From Caulobacter endophyticus (lineage in GTDB: Bacteria > Pseudomonadota > Alphaproteobacteria > Caulobacterales > Caulobacteraceae), in NCBI RefSeq assembly GCF_029543245.1, contig NZ_JARQWV010000026.1, positions 1 through 64,000 of the forward strand: DNA of 64,000 bases, read 5' to 3'. Every line of letters begins with the position of its first letter. The first letter of the stretch is position 1. Below the pieces are notes generated by a model. It saw only the letters and a program-made list of their open reading frames with translations, had not been told where the DNA came from and did no database searches. The position numbers were made by a program, and so were the translations under genes. Positions 17,233-26,573 of the stretch are shown one piece after another.

Positions 17233-19554
17233 ATGGGACCGCTGATCGACCGCCGCGCGCTGCTGGCCGCCGGGGCCGCGATGGGCCTGGCGCCCGCCCT
17301 GCCCGCGCTCGCCTCTCCCGCTTTGGCCGCCGACCAGGACGCCCGCGTCCGCACGCTCCTCAAGCAGATGACCCTGGACGAGAAGATCGGCCAGACCCAC
17401 CAGCCGGCCGGCGGTCGCCAGAAGGCGCTGAACTCCAAGATCGACGCGTCCGCCCTCGACCTCGTGCGCAAGGGCGGCGTCGGCTCGTACCTGCACGTGG
17501 CCGGCGCGGCCTTCCTGCGCGAGCTGCAACGCACGGCCGTCGAGGAGTCGCGGCTGAAGATCCCGCTGCTGTTCGCCATCGACGTGGTGCACGGCTTCCG
17601 CACCCTCTACCCCGTGCCGCTGGCCATGGCCGCGACCTTCGATCCCGAAATCGTGCGCGCCACCGCCCGCATGGCCGCGGTCGAGACCGCCGTCAGCGGC
17701 CTGCACTGGACCTTCGCGCCGATGGTCGACATCGCCCGCGATCCCCGCTGGGGGCGCATCGTCGAGGGGGCCGGCGAGGATCCCTATCTGGGCGGTGTGA
17801 TGGCCGCGGCCCAAGTGCGCGGCTTCCAGGGCGAGGGCCTGGCCGGCAAGGACTCGATCCTGGCCTGCGCCAAGCACTTCGGGGCCTATGGCGCAGCGGC
17901 CGGCGGCCGCGACTACGACAGCGCCGAGCTGTCGGACCGCACGCTGAACGAGGTCTACCTGCCGCCCTTCCATGCGGCCGCCAAGGCGGGCGCGGGCACG
18001 ATGATGACCGCCTTCAACGACCTGAACGGCGAGCCCACCACCGCCAACGCCGCCCTGGTGCGCGGGGTGCTGAAGACCCAGTGGACCTGGCCGGGCCTGG
18101 TGGTCAGCGACTGGAACGCCATCCTCGAGCTGATCAATCACGGTGTCGCCGAGACCCCCGTTCAGGCCGCCGCCCTGGCGCTGAAGGCCGGGGTCGACAT
18201 GGACATGGCCAGCGGCGTCTACGCCGCCCACCTGAAGACCGCGATCGGGCAGGACCCGTCCCTGCTGCCGCTGCTCGACCAGGCGGTGACCCGCATCCTG
18301 ACCGCCAAGATGCGGCTTGGGCTGTTCGACGATCCCTACCGCTTCGGCGACGTCGAGCGCGAGAAGACCATCTTCGTCGGCCCCGAACACCGCGCCATCG
18401 CCCGCGAGGCGGCGCGCAAGGCCGTGGTGCTGCTGAAGAACGACGGCGGCCTGCTGCCGATCGCGCCCTCCGCCAGGAAGATCGCCGTCATCGGGGCCCT
18501 GGCGACCGACAACCTCTCGCAGCTCGGCTCGTGGAAGGCGCGCGGTCAGGTCGCCGACGTCGCCCCGCTTCTGCCCGCCCTGAAGACCATCGCCCCGGCC
18601 GGAACCGAGATCGTCCACGTCGCCGGCGCCGGCCCCCGCAGCGACGACGAGACGGGAATCCCCGCCGCCGTCGAGGCCGCCAAGGCCGCCGATCTCGTCT
18701 TGCTGATGGTCGGCGAAGACTTCGACCACAGCGGCGAGTCCCGCAGCCGGTCGGACCTGACGTTGCCCGGCGCGCAGAGCGCCCTGGCCCGCGCCGTGCT
18801 GGCGACGGGCAAGCCGGTCGTCGTGCTGCTGCCGTCGGGCCGCCCGCTGGTCGCGCCCGAGGTGCTGGAAAAGGCGCCGGCCGTGCTGGCGACCTGGTTC
18901 CTCGGCGTCGAAGCCGGCCCGGCCCTGGCCGAGATCCTGTTCGGCAAGGCCGCGCCGGGCGGCCGCCTGCCCGTCGGCTTCCCCCGCGCCACGGGCCAGT
19001 CGCCGACCTACTACGCCCACGTCCCCACCGGCCGCCCGGCCGATCCGGACCTGGCCAAGGACACCGTCCGCTACCACGACGTCGACATCGGTCCGCTGTT
19101 CCCGTTCGGCCATGGCCTCAGCTATGCGGCCTTCGCCTATTCCGACCTGGCGCTTGATCGCGACAGCATCGCCCCCACAAGCGCGGTGAAGGTGTCGCTG
19201 ACGCTGGCCAACACCGGATCGGTCGAGGCCGACGAGGTTGTGCAGCTCTATGTCCGCGACCCGGTCGCCAGCGTCGCCCGCCCGGTCAAGGAACTGCGCG
19301 GCTTCGCCCGCGTGACCCTCAAGCCCGGCGAGAAGCGGCGCGTGGCCTTCACCCTTTCCGCCGCCCAGCTGGCGATCTGGAGCCCGGACGGCTGGCGGAT
19401 CGAGGCCGGCAAGATCGAGGTCATGGTCGGCTCCTCCTCCGCCGACATCCGCCTGCGCGGCGCCTTCGCGATCGCCGCGCCCGGCAAGGCGCGCGAACCG
19501 GCGACCGCCATCCCGACACCGGTCAGCATGGTCCAGCTTGGCTGGACAGCATAG
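17233..19554 (+). CDS. Glycoside hydrolase family 3 beta-glycosidase
   Basis: A second exported GH3 enzyme of 773 aa. The N-terminus (IDRRALLAAGAAMGLAPALP) is a Tat-like signal. The barrel has LHWTFAPMVDIARDPRWGR and KHFGAYG, and the nucleophile Asp293 is in VVSDWNA. The sandwich domain contains VGEDFDHSGESRSRSD and FLGVEAGPALAEILFG. A C-terminal fibronectin III-like domain (LANTGSVEADEVVQLYVRD) follows. It has BglX-like length. A LacI-type dyad lies 59 nt upstream of the ATG, which also follows an AAGGGAG ribosome site. Its substrate (beta-glucoside or beta-xyloside) cannot be fixed from sequence alone. Confidence 0.92.
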   Translation: MGPLIDRRALLAAGAAMGLAPALPALASPALAADQDARVRTLLKQMTLDEKIGQTHQPAGGRQKALNSKIDASALDLVRKGGVGSYLHVAGAAFLRELQRTAVEESRLKIPLLFAIDVVHGFRTLYPVPLAMAATFDPEIVRATARMAAVETAVSGLHWTFAPMVDIARDPRWGRIVEGAGEDPYLGGVMAAAQVRGFQGEGLAGKDSILACAKHFGAYGAAAGGRDYDSAELSDRTLNEVYLPPFHAAAKAGAGTMMTAFNDLNGEPTTANAALVRGVLKTQWTWPGLVVSDWNAILELINHGVAETPVQAAALALKAGVDMDMASGVYAAHLKTAIGQDPSLLPLLDQAVTRILTAKMRLGLFDDPYRFGDVEREKTIFVGPEHRAIAREAARKAVVLLKNDGGLLPIAPSARKIAVIGALATDNLSQLGSWKARGQVADVAPLLPALKTIAPAGTEIVHVAGAGPRSDDETGIPAAVEAAKAADLVLLMVGEDFDHSGESRSRSDLTLPGAQSALARAVLATGKPVVVLLPSGRPLVAPEVLEKAPAVLATWFLGVEAGPALAEILFGKAAPGGRLPVGFPRATGQSPTYYAHVPTGRPADPDLAKDTVRYHDVDIGPLFPFGHGLSYAAFAYSDLALDRDSIAPTSAVKVSLTLANTGSVEADEVVQLYVRDPVASVARPVKELRGFARVTLKPGEKRRVAFTLSAAQLAIWSPDGWRIEAGKIEVMVGSSSADIRLRGAFAIAAPGKAREPATAIPTPVSMVQLGWTA

Positions 19555-19577
19555 ACGGGCGCCGCCAAGGTCGCGCC

Positions 19578-20165
19578 ATGCCCTCGCTCTCCGCCATCGC
19601 CGACCCGCTGGAGATCGCCAGCCTTTGGCGCATGAATCTCCTTGATGGTCCCGCCATCGCCGCTACCTGCATGCGCTGGCTGGAAGCCGATCTCGACCGG
19701 GGCGACGCCACCATCGCGGCCCTTGCCGGCGACGCGGATCTGGTCGTCTCGGCGATCGCTGCGGATTTCGACCGAGCGCTGCAAAGCCTGGTCGGCGATA
19801 TGCCGGAGAACGACGAGGCCATCCTGCGCGCCCTGCGCCTGCACCTGGCCTTCGCCCTGGCCGATGACGATCCGAGAAATAGGATCGGGCTTATGCTGGG
19901 TCGCTTCACCCATCTGTCCAAGCGGCGGCTGGTGCATAATCCTCGGCGCGACCCGGACCGCCCCGACCAGAGGATCGCCGAGCAGGAACTGGGGCTGGAG
20001 TACGTCTATTCCGGCTTCTTCGCCTTCGACGACGTTGAGCACTGGCCGCCGGCCGAGCGGCAGGCGGCCGAGGTCAGGTTGCTGGCCGATCTGCGCCAGG
20101 CCGCCCGTGAGCTGCACGACCACCTGACCGCCGTCCTGGCGACCCCGCCCTTCGCGCGCTCCTAG
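19578..20165 (+). CDS. Hypothetical protein of unknown function
   Basis: A 195-residue soluble, Leu/Ala/Asp-rich protein with no signal peptide, membrane segment or motif that I recognise. Predicted helices predominate (for example IAADFDRALQSLVGDMPEND and AEVRLLADLRQAARELHDHL). The central part HLSKRRLVHNPRRDPDRPDQ is basic. It starts 23 nt after the GH3 stop and could be the last gene of that transcript. It is convergent with the DHFR-like gene, sharing a CTAG that contains both stop codons. Codon use matches its neighbours, so it looks like a real gene. Confidence 0.65.
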   Translation: MPSLSAIADPLEIASLWRMNLLDGPAIAATCMRWLEADLDRGDATIAALAGDADLVVSAIAADFDRALQSLVGDMPENDEAILRALRLHLAFALADDDPRNRIGLMLGRFTHLSKRRLVHNPRRDPDRPDQRIAEQELGLEYVYSGFFAFDDVEHWPPAERQAAEVRLLADLRQAARELHDHLTAVLATPPFARS

Positions 20166-20830
20166 GCCTCCCCCGCCCACTCAGCCCGCCGCTTCAGCTC
20201 CGCCGCGCTCGGCTCCTGCGTCATGAACGAGCCCGTGCGCACCGGACCGTCGCGGCGGTAGCGGTTCACGACCACGCCGGTGTCGGCCAGGATCGAGCCG
20301 GTCAGGGTCCAGGCGCCCGGGGCGGCGGCCTCGTCGAACAGCCGCCGGCCCGGGCCCAGCAGCAGCGGGAAGACCATCAGCTGCATCTCGTCCACGAGGT
20401 CGGCCGCCAGCAGCGCGTGGACCAGTTGCGTGGAGCCCTGGGTCAGCAGATCGGGCCCCGTCCCCGCCTTCAGCCGGCGCACGCCCTCAACCGCGTCGGG
20501 CCCGACGTGACGGCTGTTCTCCCACGGCAGCGGCGCCTCGGGATCGCGGGAAGCGACGTGCTTGGTCGTGGCGTTGAAGCGCTCGGCGATCGGGTGCTTC
20601 GGGTCCTGGTAGGGCCAGTGGGCGGCGAAGATCTCGTAGGTCCGGCGGCCCAGCAGCAGCTCGAACGGGGCCTCGAACAGCGACATCACCGCCTGGCCCG
20701 TCACAGCGTCCGAATAGGGCGCCACCCAGCCGCCGTGGGCGAAGCCCCCGCGACGATCCTCGTCCGGTCCGCCCGGCCCCTGCATCACCCCGTCCAGGCT
20801 GACGAAGGCGGCGACGATCAGCTTTCTCAT
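20162..20830 (-). CDS. Dihydrofolate reductase-like protein (RibD C-terminal domain family)
   Basis: A stand-alone reductase-fold protein of 222 aa, of the type often annotated as dihydrofolate reductase family or YyaP-like. It starts RKLIVAAFVSLDGVMQGPGG, the family hallmark, followed by LLLGRRTYEIFAAHWPYQ and TQGSTQLVHALLAADLVDEMQLMVFPLLLGPGRRLF. These motifs match the NADPH-binding RibD_C fold. The physiological substrate is unknown. The gene is convergent with the hypothetical gene at 19578. The ~20 C-terminal residues after VVVNRYRRDG are poorly conserved in character. Confidence 0.82.
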   Translation of the reverse strand: MRKLIVAAFVSLDGVMQGPGGPDEDRRGGFAHGGWVAPYSDAVTGQAVMSLFEAPFELLLGRRTYEIFAAHWPYQDPKHPIAERFNATTKHVASRDPEAPLPWENSRHVGPDAVEGVRRLKAGTGPDLLTQGSTQLVHALLAADLVDEMQLMVFPLLLGPGRRLFDEAAAPGAWTLTGSILADTGVVVNRYRRDGPVRTGSFMTQEPSAAELKRRAEWAGEA

Positions 20831-20899
20831 GACCCTGCTCCGTGATGGTTCGCGGCAAGGACGGTTGGGGAAGGCGCGATCCTACATCACAGGCGATCT

Positions 20900-21018
20900 C
20901 CCTTCCCCCTTTGATGGGGGAAGGGTCGGGGATGGGGGTGGAAGCGGGTCAAGACCAGGCGCGAGCCGAACCGCCGCGATCACCCCCACCCCTGCCCCTC
21001 CCCCATCAAGGGGGAGGG
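20900..21018. repeat. Palindromic intergenic element, family D
   Basis: CCCTTCCCCCTTTGATGGGG with GGATGGGGGTG is mirrored by CACCCCCACCCCTGCC and CTCCCCCATCAAGGGGGAG. It fills the gap between the DHFR-like and MpaB-like genes and abuts the MpaB stop codon. A close copy lies at 38117-38222. Confidence 0.82.
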
Positions 21019-21912
21019 TTAAGCCGCCCGCCGCCGATAGAGGTAGTCGTCCGGCAGGCCCATGCGCCGGGTGGACTCAACCGCCGGCGAGCCCTTGATC
21101 GGCACCTTGTCGGCGCCGGCGCCCGCCAGCCTCACCAGCCGCCGCTCGACGCCGTTCAGGGCGAAGGCCTCGCCCAGGCCGAGCTTCGCCCGCACCTCGA
21201 CCGGCGTGATCGCCACCGCCGCCCGCACCAGCGGCTTCTGGATCAGGCGCAACGGGCCGGGCAGCAACGGCGTCTGCGTCATGATGTCCAGGAACTCAAA
21301 GACGATCTCCGATGGCTCCAGGTTGGGCAGCATCAGCGCCAGCTGCCGCTTCCACTGCGCCTCGCTGGTCGGAGCCCCGGTCGCGCCGTAGAGCCGCGCC
21401 CCAGGCGCGGCCTCGGCGAAGGCGGCGTCGCGCTCGGCCGGGCTCAAGGCGTGGGCGTAGGCGTGGTAGGCCTCGATGAAACCGAAACTGGCGGTGGCCT
21501 GCACCCAGTCCAGCAGCGCCGGGTCGTTGGCCTGGTAGGCGACGCCGGCCGGGGTCTCGCCGGTGACATGGCCGTGCATCCGCACCACGCCGGCGATCAT
21601 CTTCTCGGCCACGTCGCGCGGGCCATAGACCGTGACCATCGCCGCCAGCCCCGTGCGCTTGAGGCGTTTCAGCGGCTCGGCCTTGAAGCTGGAGTGATCC
21701 CAGACCCCCGAGCGCACGCGCGGCTCGGCCAACTCGAGGATCACCGCCGTGATGCCGCCGACGAACAGCGACACCGGATTCTTGAACACCCGCCACGACA
21801 CCGAGTCCGGGGAGGTCAGGGCCGCCGCGCCGGGCGGGGCGGAGAAGTCGATCTTCGGTCCGCCGTCCGGCGTCAGCAGTCGCGCCGCGGCGCGGGAGAG
21901 CGGATCGGCCAT
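21019..21912 (-). CDS. Oxygenase MpaB family protein (DUF2236 type)
   Basis: A 297-aa protein resembling the MpaB/latex-clearing protein superfamily, members of which bind haem b. Visible family features are the N-terminal SVSWRVFKNPVSLFVGG, the HSSFKAEPLKRLKRT block and MHGHVTGETPAGVAYQANDPALLDWVQAT, which holds candidate His ligands. The function in bacteria is largely unknown. Its ATG overlaps the stop codon of the upstream acyl-CoA ligase by one base (TGATG), so the two are translationally coupled. This suggests action on a CoA-activated or lipid substrate, which is inference only. Confidence 0.75.
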   Translation of the reverse strand: MADPLSRAAARLLTPDGGPKIDFSAPPGAAALTSPDSVSWRVFKNPVSLFVGGITAVILELAEPRVRSGVWDHSSFKAEPLKRLKRTGLAAMVTVYGPRDVAEKMIAGVVRMHGHVTGETPAGVAYQANDPALLDWVQATASFGFIEAYHAYAHALSPAERDAAFAEAAPGARLYGATGAPTSEAQWKRQLALMLPNLEPSEIVFEFLDIMTQTPLLPGPLRLIQKPLVRAAVAITPVEVRAKLGLGEAFALNGVERRLVRLAGAGADKVPIKGSPAVESTRRMGLPDDYLYRRRAA

Positions 21913-23516
21913 CAGTTCACCCGTCGTTCGCGCCCCGCCCAGTACGGTTCACGCAGCTGGCGGCGCAGGATCTTGCCCGAGGCGTTGCGCGGCAAGGCCT
22001 CGACGAAGTCCACGCTCTTGGGGGCCTTGAAATGCGCGATGCGCGTGCGGGCGAAGGCGATGATGTCGTCGGGATCGGGTGTGACGCCGGGCTTGGGCGC
22101 GACCACCGCCTTGACGGCCTCGCCCCACTTGTCGTCGGGCACGCCGATCACCGCCACCTCGGCCACGTGCGGATGGCCGTAGACCGCGCTTTCCACCTCG
22201 GCCGGATAGATGTTCTCGCCGCCGGAGACGATCATGTCCTTCACCCGGTCGTGGATGAACAGATAGCCGTCCTCGTCCAGATAGCCGGCGTCGCCGGTGC
22301 GCAGCCAGCCGTCGGCGTCGATGGTCGCGGCGGTGGCCGCATCCAGCTTCCAGTATCCGGCCATGTTGGAACCGCTGCGCACGGCGATCTCTCCCACGGT
22401 GTTCGCGGGTAGAACGCCGCCGGCCTCGTCGAGGATGCGCAGCTCGACGCCCGGCATCGGCAGGCCGGCCGAGCGCATGCGCTTGTTGCCGGCCGGATCG
22501 TGGTCTTCCGGCGGCAGATAGACCACCGTGCCGGTGGTCTCGGTCATGCCGTACTGCTGGACGAAGCCGCAGCCGAACACCTCGATGCTCTCGCGCAGCA
22601 GGTCCAGCGGAATGGGCGCGGCGCCATAGAGGATGTAGCTGAGGCGCGAATAGTCGATCTCGCGGGCCCTCGGCAGCCGCACGACGATCTGCAGGGCCGC
22701 GGGCACCAGGAACATCTTCGACACCCGGTCGTGCTCGATGAAGTCCAGCACCTTGGTGGGATCGAACTCGCGCGCCACCACGCCCTTGGCCCCGTTGAAC
22801 AGCCCCACCAGCCCCCAGCCGGTGCCGCCGATATGGGCCACGGGCATGGCCACCAGGCTGACGTCGTCGGGGCCCCAGACGTTCCAGTCCATCGGCGCGC
22901 GCTCGGCGGCGGCCTTGCGCATGGCCAAGAGGTTGTCGTGGGTCAGCATCGCGCCCTTGGGCTTGCCGGTGGTGCCCGAGGTGTAGAGTTGCAGCACCAC
23001 GTCCGACGACTTCAGCGGCGTGGCCGGGTCGGCGGGATCCTGCGCGTCGCGCCAGGCGGTGAACAGCGGCAGGTCGGCCGGGCCGCCCGGCTCCATGGCC
23101 ACCACCGGCGGCGCCGGCCCGTCCAGCAGCTTGGCCACCTCGCCCACGTGATCGACCAGTTCGGGGCCGACGAACACCATCTTCGCCTCGGTGTCGGCGA
23201 CGATGTAGGCGATCTCGGCCGGGGCCAAGCGCCAGCCGATCGGGGCGGTGACGATCCCCGCCTTGGCCGCGCCTAGCAGCATCTCGAAATAGAGGTCGCT
23301 GTTCTTGCCGACATAGGCGATGCGGTCGCCGGGCTTCAGCCCCTGGGCGATCAAGGCGCGGGCCACCTGGTTGGTGTGCCGGTCGAGGTCGGAAAAGCGG
23401 GTGTCGCGCCCCTCGAACGAGAAGGCCACGGCGTCGGGCCGCTCCTGCGCGTGGTAGCGGGCGACGTCTCCCAGCGTCGGCATGCGGGCGAAGTCGACGG
23501 CGGCGGCCTCAGTCAT
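21912..23516 (-). CDS. Fatty-acid/acyl-CoA ligase (AMP-forming)
   Basis: An adenylate-forming ligase of 534 aa that activates a carboxylic acid to its CoA ester. The P-loop-like motif YTSGTTGKPKGAMLTHDN is present. The A5-type motif is QYGMTETTG, and the hinge and C-terminal motifs are GWLRTGDAGYLDEDGYLFIHDR and the catalytic-Lys region RNASGKILRRQLRE. The ATG at 23516 is chosen because it follows AGGGAGG; a longer frame runs upstream without a ribosome site. It is the first gene of a two-gene operon with the MpaB-like protein. It is divergent from the histidine kinase at 23674. Chain-length preference cannot be read. Confidence 0.9.
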   Translation of the reverse strand: MTEAAAVDFARMPTLGDVARYHAQERPDAVAFSFEGRDTRFSDLDRHTNQVARALIAQGLKPGDRIAYVGKNSDLYFEMLLGAAKAGIVTAPIGWRLAPAEIAYIVADTEAKMVFVGPELVDHVGEVAKLLDGPAPPVVAMEPGGPADLPLFTAWRDAQDPADPATPLKSSDVVLQLYTSGTTGKPKGAMLTHDNLLAMRKAAAERAPMDWNVWGPDDVSLVAMPVAHIGGTGWGLVGLFNGAKGVVAREFDPTKVLDFIEHDRVSKMFLVPAALQIVVRLPRAREIDYSRLSYILYGAAPIPLDLLRESIEVFGCGFVQQYGMTETTGTVVYLPPEDHDPAGNKRMRSAGLPMPGVELRILDEAGGVLPANTVGEIAVRSGSNMAGYWKLDAATAATIDADGWLRTGDAGYLDEDGYLFIHDRVKDMIVSGGENIYPAEVESAVYGHPHVAEVAVIGVPDDKWGEAVKAVVAPKPGVTPDPDDIIAFARTRIAHFKAPKSVDFVEALPRNASGKILRRQLREPYWAGRERRVN

Positions 23517-23673
23517 CCGAACCTCCCTGCGGGCCGTCTGCCGCGGCCGCTCGGATAACATGGTTTTCGCCGTGACCCCGGGTAAGTCAACGGTAACGGG
23601 AAACCCGCGTTTGGTCGCGCCGCCGACCGGCTCTAAGCTGCCGACTCGAACGCCCCCGAGGAACCCCAAGTCC

Positions 23674-26196
23674 ATGACCAGCTTCCTCCTGCGCCGCGAG
23701 CAGCGCGGCCTGCTGATCTCGGTGATCCTGGGCCTGATCGTCGCCCCTCTGCTGCTGCTGCTGACCACCTGGGAGATCCAGCGCGAGTTCACGCGCGGAA
23801 GGGTGCTGCGCGAGGCGGTGAACCACTCCTACGACCAGCGCATGCAACTTCAGACGGTGTTCTCGCTGATGCAGGACGCCGAGACCGGCCAGCGCGGCTT
23901 CGTCATCACCGGCCAGCAACGGTTCCTCGAACCCTATGACGCCGCCCTGCGCCGGCTGCCGAGCCAACTTGCGACCCTGCGCAGCATGCGCGAGCGCGAC
24001 GTCGGCGACCTGATCGAGAAGGACGACCCCGCCTTCGACCGGCTCGAAGCCCTGATCGCGCAGAAGCAGGGCACCATGGCCGAGGGCATCCGCCTGCGCC
24101 GCGAGCACGGCGAAGACGCCGCCCGCGCCGTGGTCTCCAGCGGCCGCGGCAAGGTGATCATGGACCAGATCCGCACCGTGGTCGGCGAACTGCAGGCCGC
24201 CGACAAGGCCGCCCTCGAGCGGCGCATCGCGGCGAACGAAGCCCTGACCCTGCGGACCGAACGCCTGACCCAGATCCTGTTCGTGGTGCTGGTGGTGTTC
24301 CTGCTGGCCGCCTTCCTGCTGCTGTCGCGCCAGATCCGCGCCCGCCAGCAGCTGTTCACCGTCGCCCAGGCCACGGCCGGCCGCCTGGACGCCATTCTCG
24401 ACAACGCCCAGGACGCCATCATCACCCTCAATCCCAGCGGTACGATCGAGACGGTCAACAAGGCCGCCGAGGAGATGTTCGGCCAGCCGCGCGAGGCCCT
24501 GCTGCGCAAGGCCCTGGCCCAGTTCATCGACCTGCCCGACCGGGGCGAGCTGTTCATCCGTCAGCTGTCGGGCGCCGACGACCTGACCAAGGGCGTGCTG
24601 CGCGAGCTGACCGGCCGTCGCGCGGACGGCAGCACGTTCCCGATCGAGGCCTCGATCGGCCTGGTGCGCCTGCCCGAGGGCGAACGCGTCGCCGCCTCGA
24701 TCCGCGACATCTCCGAGCGTCGACGCGTCGAGAAGCTGAAGGCCGAGTTCGTCTCCACCGTCAGCCATGAGCTGCGCACGCCCCTGACCTCGATCGCCGG
24801 GTCGCTCGGCCTGCTGGTCGGCGGGGCGGCCGGCAGCCTGCCGGAGCGCGCCGCGCGCCTGCTGGGCATCGCCCATTCCAACTGCCAGCGGCTGGTGCGG
24901 CTGATCAACGACATCCTCGACATCGAGAAGATCGAATCCGGCCAGATGGAGTTCGACCTCAAGCCGATGGACCTGGGCGAGCTGGCCCGGCGGGCGGTCG
25001 ACGGCATGGGCGGGCTGGGCGGCCAGATGGAGGTCGATTTCGCCCTCGATGTCGCCCCCGGACTGCCGCTGGTGCGCGGCGACGTCGACCGCCTGGCGCA
25101 GGTGGCCGCCAACCTGCTGTCCAACGCCGCCAAGTTCTCGCCCGCCGGCGGTACGGTCGAGGTCCGGGTGCATGCCCCGCGTCCCGACGTGCTGCGCTTC
25201 AGCGTGCGCGACCACGGTCCCGGCGTGCCCGAGGCGTTCCGCGACCGCATCTTCTCGAAGTTCGCCCAGGCCGACGCCTCCGACACCCGCGCCAAGGGCG
25301 GCACGGGTCTGGGCCTGGCCATCTCGCGCGAGATCGTCCAGCGCCACGGCGGCCGGCTGTGGTTCGAATCCGACCCCGGCCAGGGGGCGACCTTCCAGTT
25401 CGAACTGGCGACGATCGAAACCCGCGCCCGCGTGCCCGAGGCCAGCGAAGGCGCCGCCCGCGTGCTGCTGTGCGAAGACGATCCCGACATCGCCGAGATC
25501 CTGTCCCAGGCCCTTCGCGATGCAGGCGTGCGCGTCCACACCGTCGGCGACGTGGCCTCGGCCAGCGCGGTGCTCGAGATCGGCGGCTTCGACGCCTTCG
25601 TCACCGACGTGCGCCTGCCCGACGGCAGCGGCCTTGATCTGCTGCGCCGCCTGCGCGCCGACGCCTCCACCCGCGACATCCCCGCCCTGGTGATCTCGGC
25701 CGAGGCCGCGGAGGGCCGGGGCGAGGCGCTGGACGTCGTCGACTGGCTGCAGAAGCCCATCGATCTGGACCGCTTGCGCACCGCCGTGCACCGCGCCGTC
25801 AACGGCCACGCCGACGCTCGCCGCATCGAGGTGCTGCATGTCGAAGACGACGCCGACGTCCACGCCGTGGTCCGCGACGCCCTCCAGGAGCGCTGCGACA
25901 TCCGCCATGCCGACAGCGTCCGCGCCGGCCGCGCCGCCCTGGCCGAGGCCCGGCCCGACGTCGTGATCCTCGACCTGGGCCTGGGCGACGGCAACGGCGT
26001 CGAGCTGCTGGGCGACCTGCACGACGGCGGCGAGCACCCTGTGCCGGTGATCGTGTTCTCGGCCCAGCCGCTGGAGGACAAGGCGCTGGCGGCCTCGGTC
26101 GACGCGGTGCTGACCAAGTCCAAGACCACGCTGGACCAGCTGGCCCGAACTGTGCGCAAGCTCGCCTCGGACGCCGATTCCAAGAGACGCCGATGA
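23674..26196 (+). CDS. Hybrid histidine kinase: CHASE3-PAS-HisKA-HATPase-REC-REC
   Basis: A membrane sensor kinase of 840 aa. TM1 lies at about residues 14-30. A CHASE3-like periplasmic helix bundle follows (MQDAETGQRGFVITGQQRFL), then TM2 at about 200-222. A PAS domain (LDAILDNAQDAIITLNPSG) leads to the HisKA box with His365 in STVSHELRTPLTS. The ATPase has NLLSNAAKFSP, DHGPGVPE and GTGLGLAIS. Two receivers follow, with phospho-acceptors Asp645 (TDVRLPDG) and Asp767 (LDLGLGDG). Its stop overlaps the ATG of a single-receiver gene by 4 nt, and an Hpt gene comes next. No DNA-binding output is encoded nearby. The signal is unknown. Confidence 0.93.
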   Translation: MTSFLLRREQRGLLISVILGLIVAPLLLLLTTWEIQREFTRGRVLREAVNHSYDQRMQLQTVFSLMQDAETGQRGFVITGQQRFLEPYDAALRRLPSQLATLRSMRERDVGDLIEKDDPAFDRLEALIAQKQGTMAEGIRLRREHGEDAARAVVSSGRGKVIMDQIRTVVGELQAADKAALERRIAANEALTLRTERLTQILFVVLVVFLLAAFLLLSRQIRARQQLFTVAQATAGRLDAILDNAQDAIITLNPSGTIETVNKAAEEMFGQPREALLRKALAQFIDLPDRGELFIRQLSGADDLTKGVLRELTGRRADGSTFPIEASIGLVRLPEGERVAASIRDISERRRVEKLKAEFVSTVSHELRTPLTSIAGSLGLLVGGAAGSLPERAARLLGIAHSNCQRLVRLINDILDIEKIESGQMEFDLKPMDLGELARRAVDGMGGLGGQMEVDFALDVAPGLPLVRGDVDRLAQVAANLLSNAAKFSPAGGTVEVRVHAPRPDVLRFSVRDHGPGVPEAFRDRIFSKFAQADASDTRAKGGTGLGLAISREIVQRHGGRLWFESDPGQGATFQFELATIETRARVPEASEGAARVLLCEDDPDIAEILSQALRDAGVRVHTVGDVASASAVLEIGGFDAFVTDVRLPDGSGLDLLRRLRADASTRDIPALVISAEAAEGRGEALDVVDWLQKPIDLDRLRTAVHRAVNGHADARRIEVLHVEDDADVHAVVRDALQERCDIRHADSVRAGRAALAEARPDVVILDLGLGDGNGVELLGDLHDGGEHPVPVIVFSAQPLEDKALAASVDAVLTKSKTTLDQLARTVRKLASDADSKRRR

Positions 26197-26573
26197 CCGA
26201 CCTGAAGCTCCTGTACGTCGACGACGAGGCCGACATCCGCGAGGTGGCGACCTTCTCGCTGGAGCTGGATCCCGGCATCGAAGTGCGCTCGGCCGGGGGC
26301 GGCCCGGAAGCCTTCGCCATGCTCGACGGCGACGCCTGGCGCCCCGACGTGGTGCTGCTCGACGTGATGATGCCAGACATGGACGGCCCGGCCGTGCTGA
26401 CGCGCCTGCGCGAGCGCGGCGACATCGACGGGACGCCGGTGATCTTCATCACCGCCCGCGCCCAGGCCGAGGAGCGCGCCCGCCTGCTGGGCTTCGGCGC
26501 CGCCGACGTGATCACCAAGCCGTTCGACCCGATGACCCTGGCCCAGGACGTGCGCGCGATCCTCGCTCGATGA
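26193..26573 (+). CDS. Single-domain response regulator (receiver)
   Basis: A stand-alone CheY-like receiver of 126 aa. Acidic pocket residues Asp10/Asp11 are in LLYVDDEAD, the phospho-acceptor Asp57 is in LLDVMMPDMDG, the conserved Thr is in FITAR and the Lys is in VITKPFDP. There is no output domain. It overlaps the kinase stop and the next gene's start by 4 nt each, so all three are translated together. In the phosphorelay it would take phosphate from the kinase or the Hpt protein and act by protein contact. Confidence 0.93.
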   Translation: MTDLKLLYVDDEADIREVATFSLELDPGIEVRSAGGGPEAFAMLDGDAWRPDVVLLDVMMPDMDGPAVLTRLRERGDIDGTPVIFITARAQAEERARLLGFGAADVITKPFDPMTLAQDVRAILAR

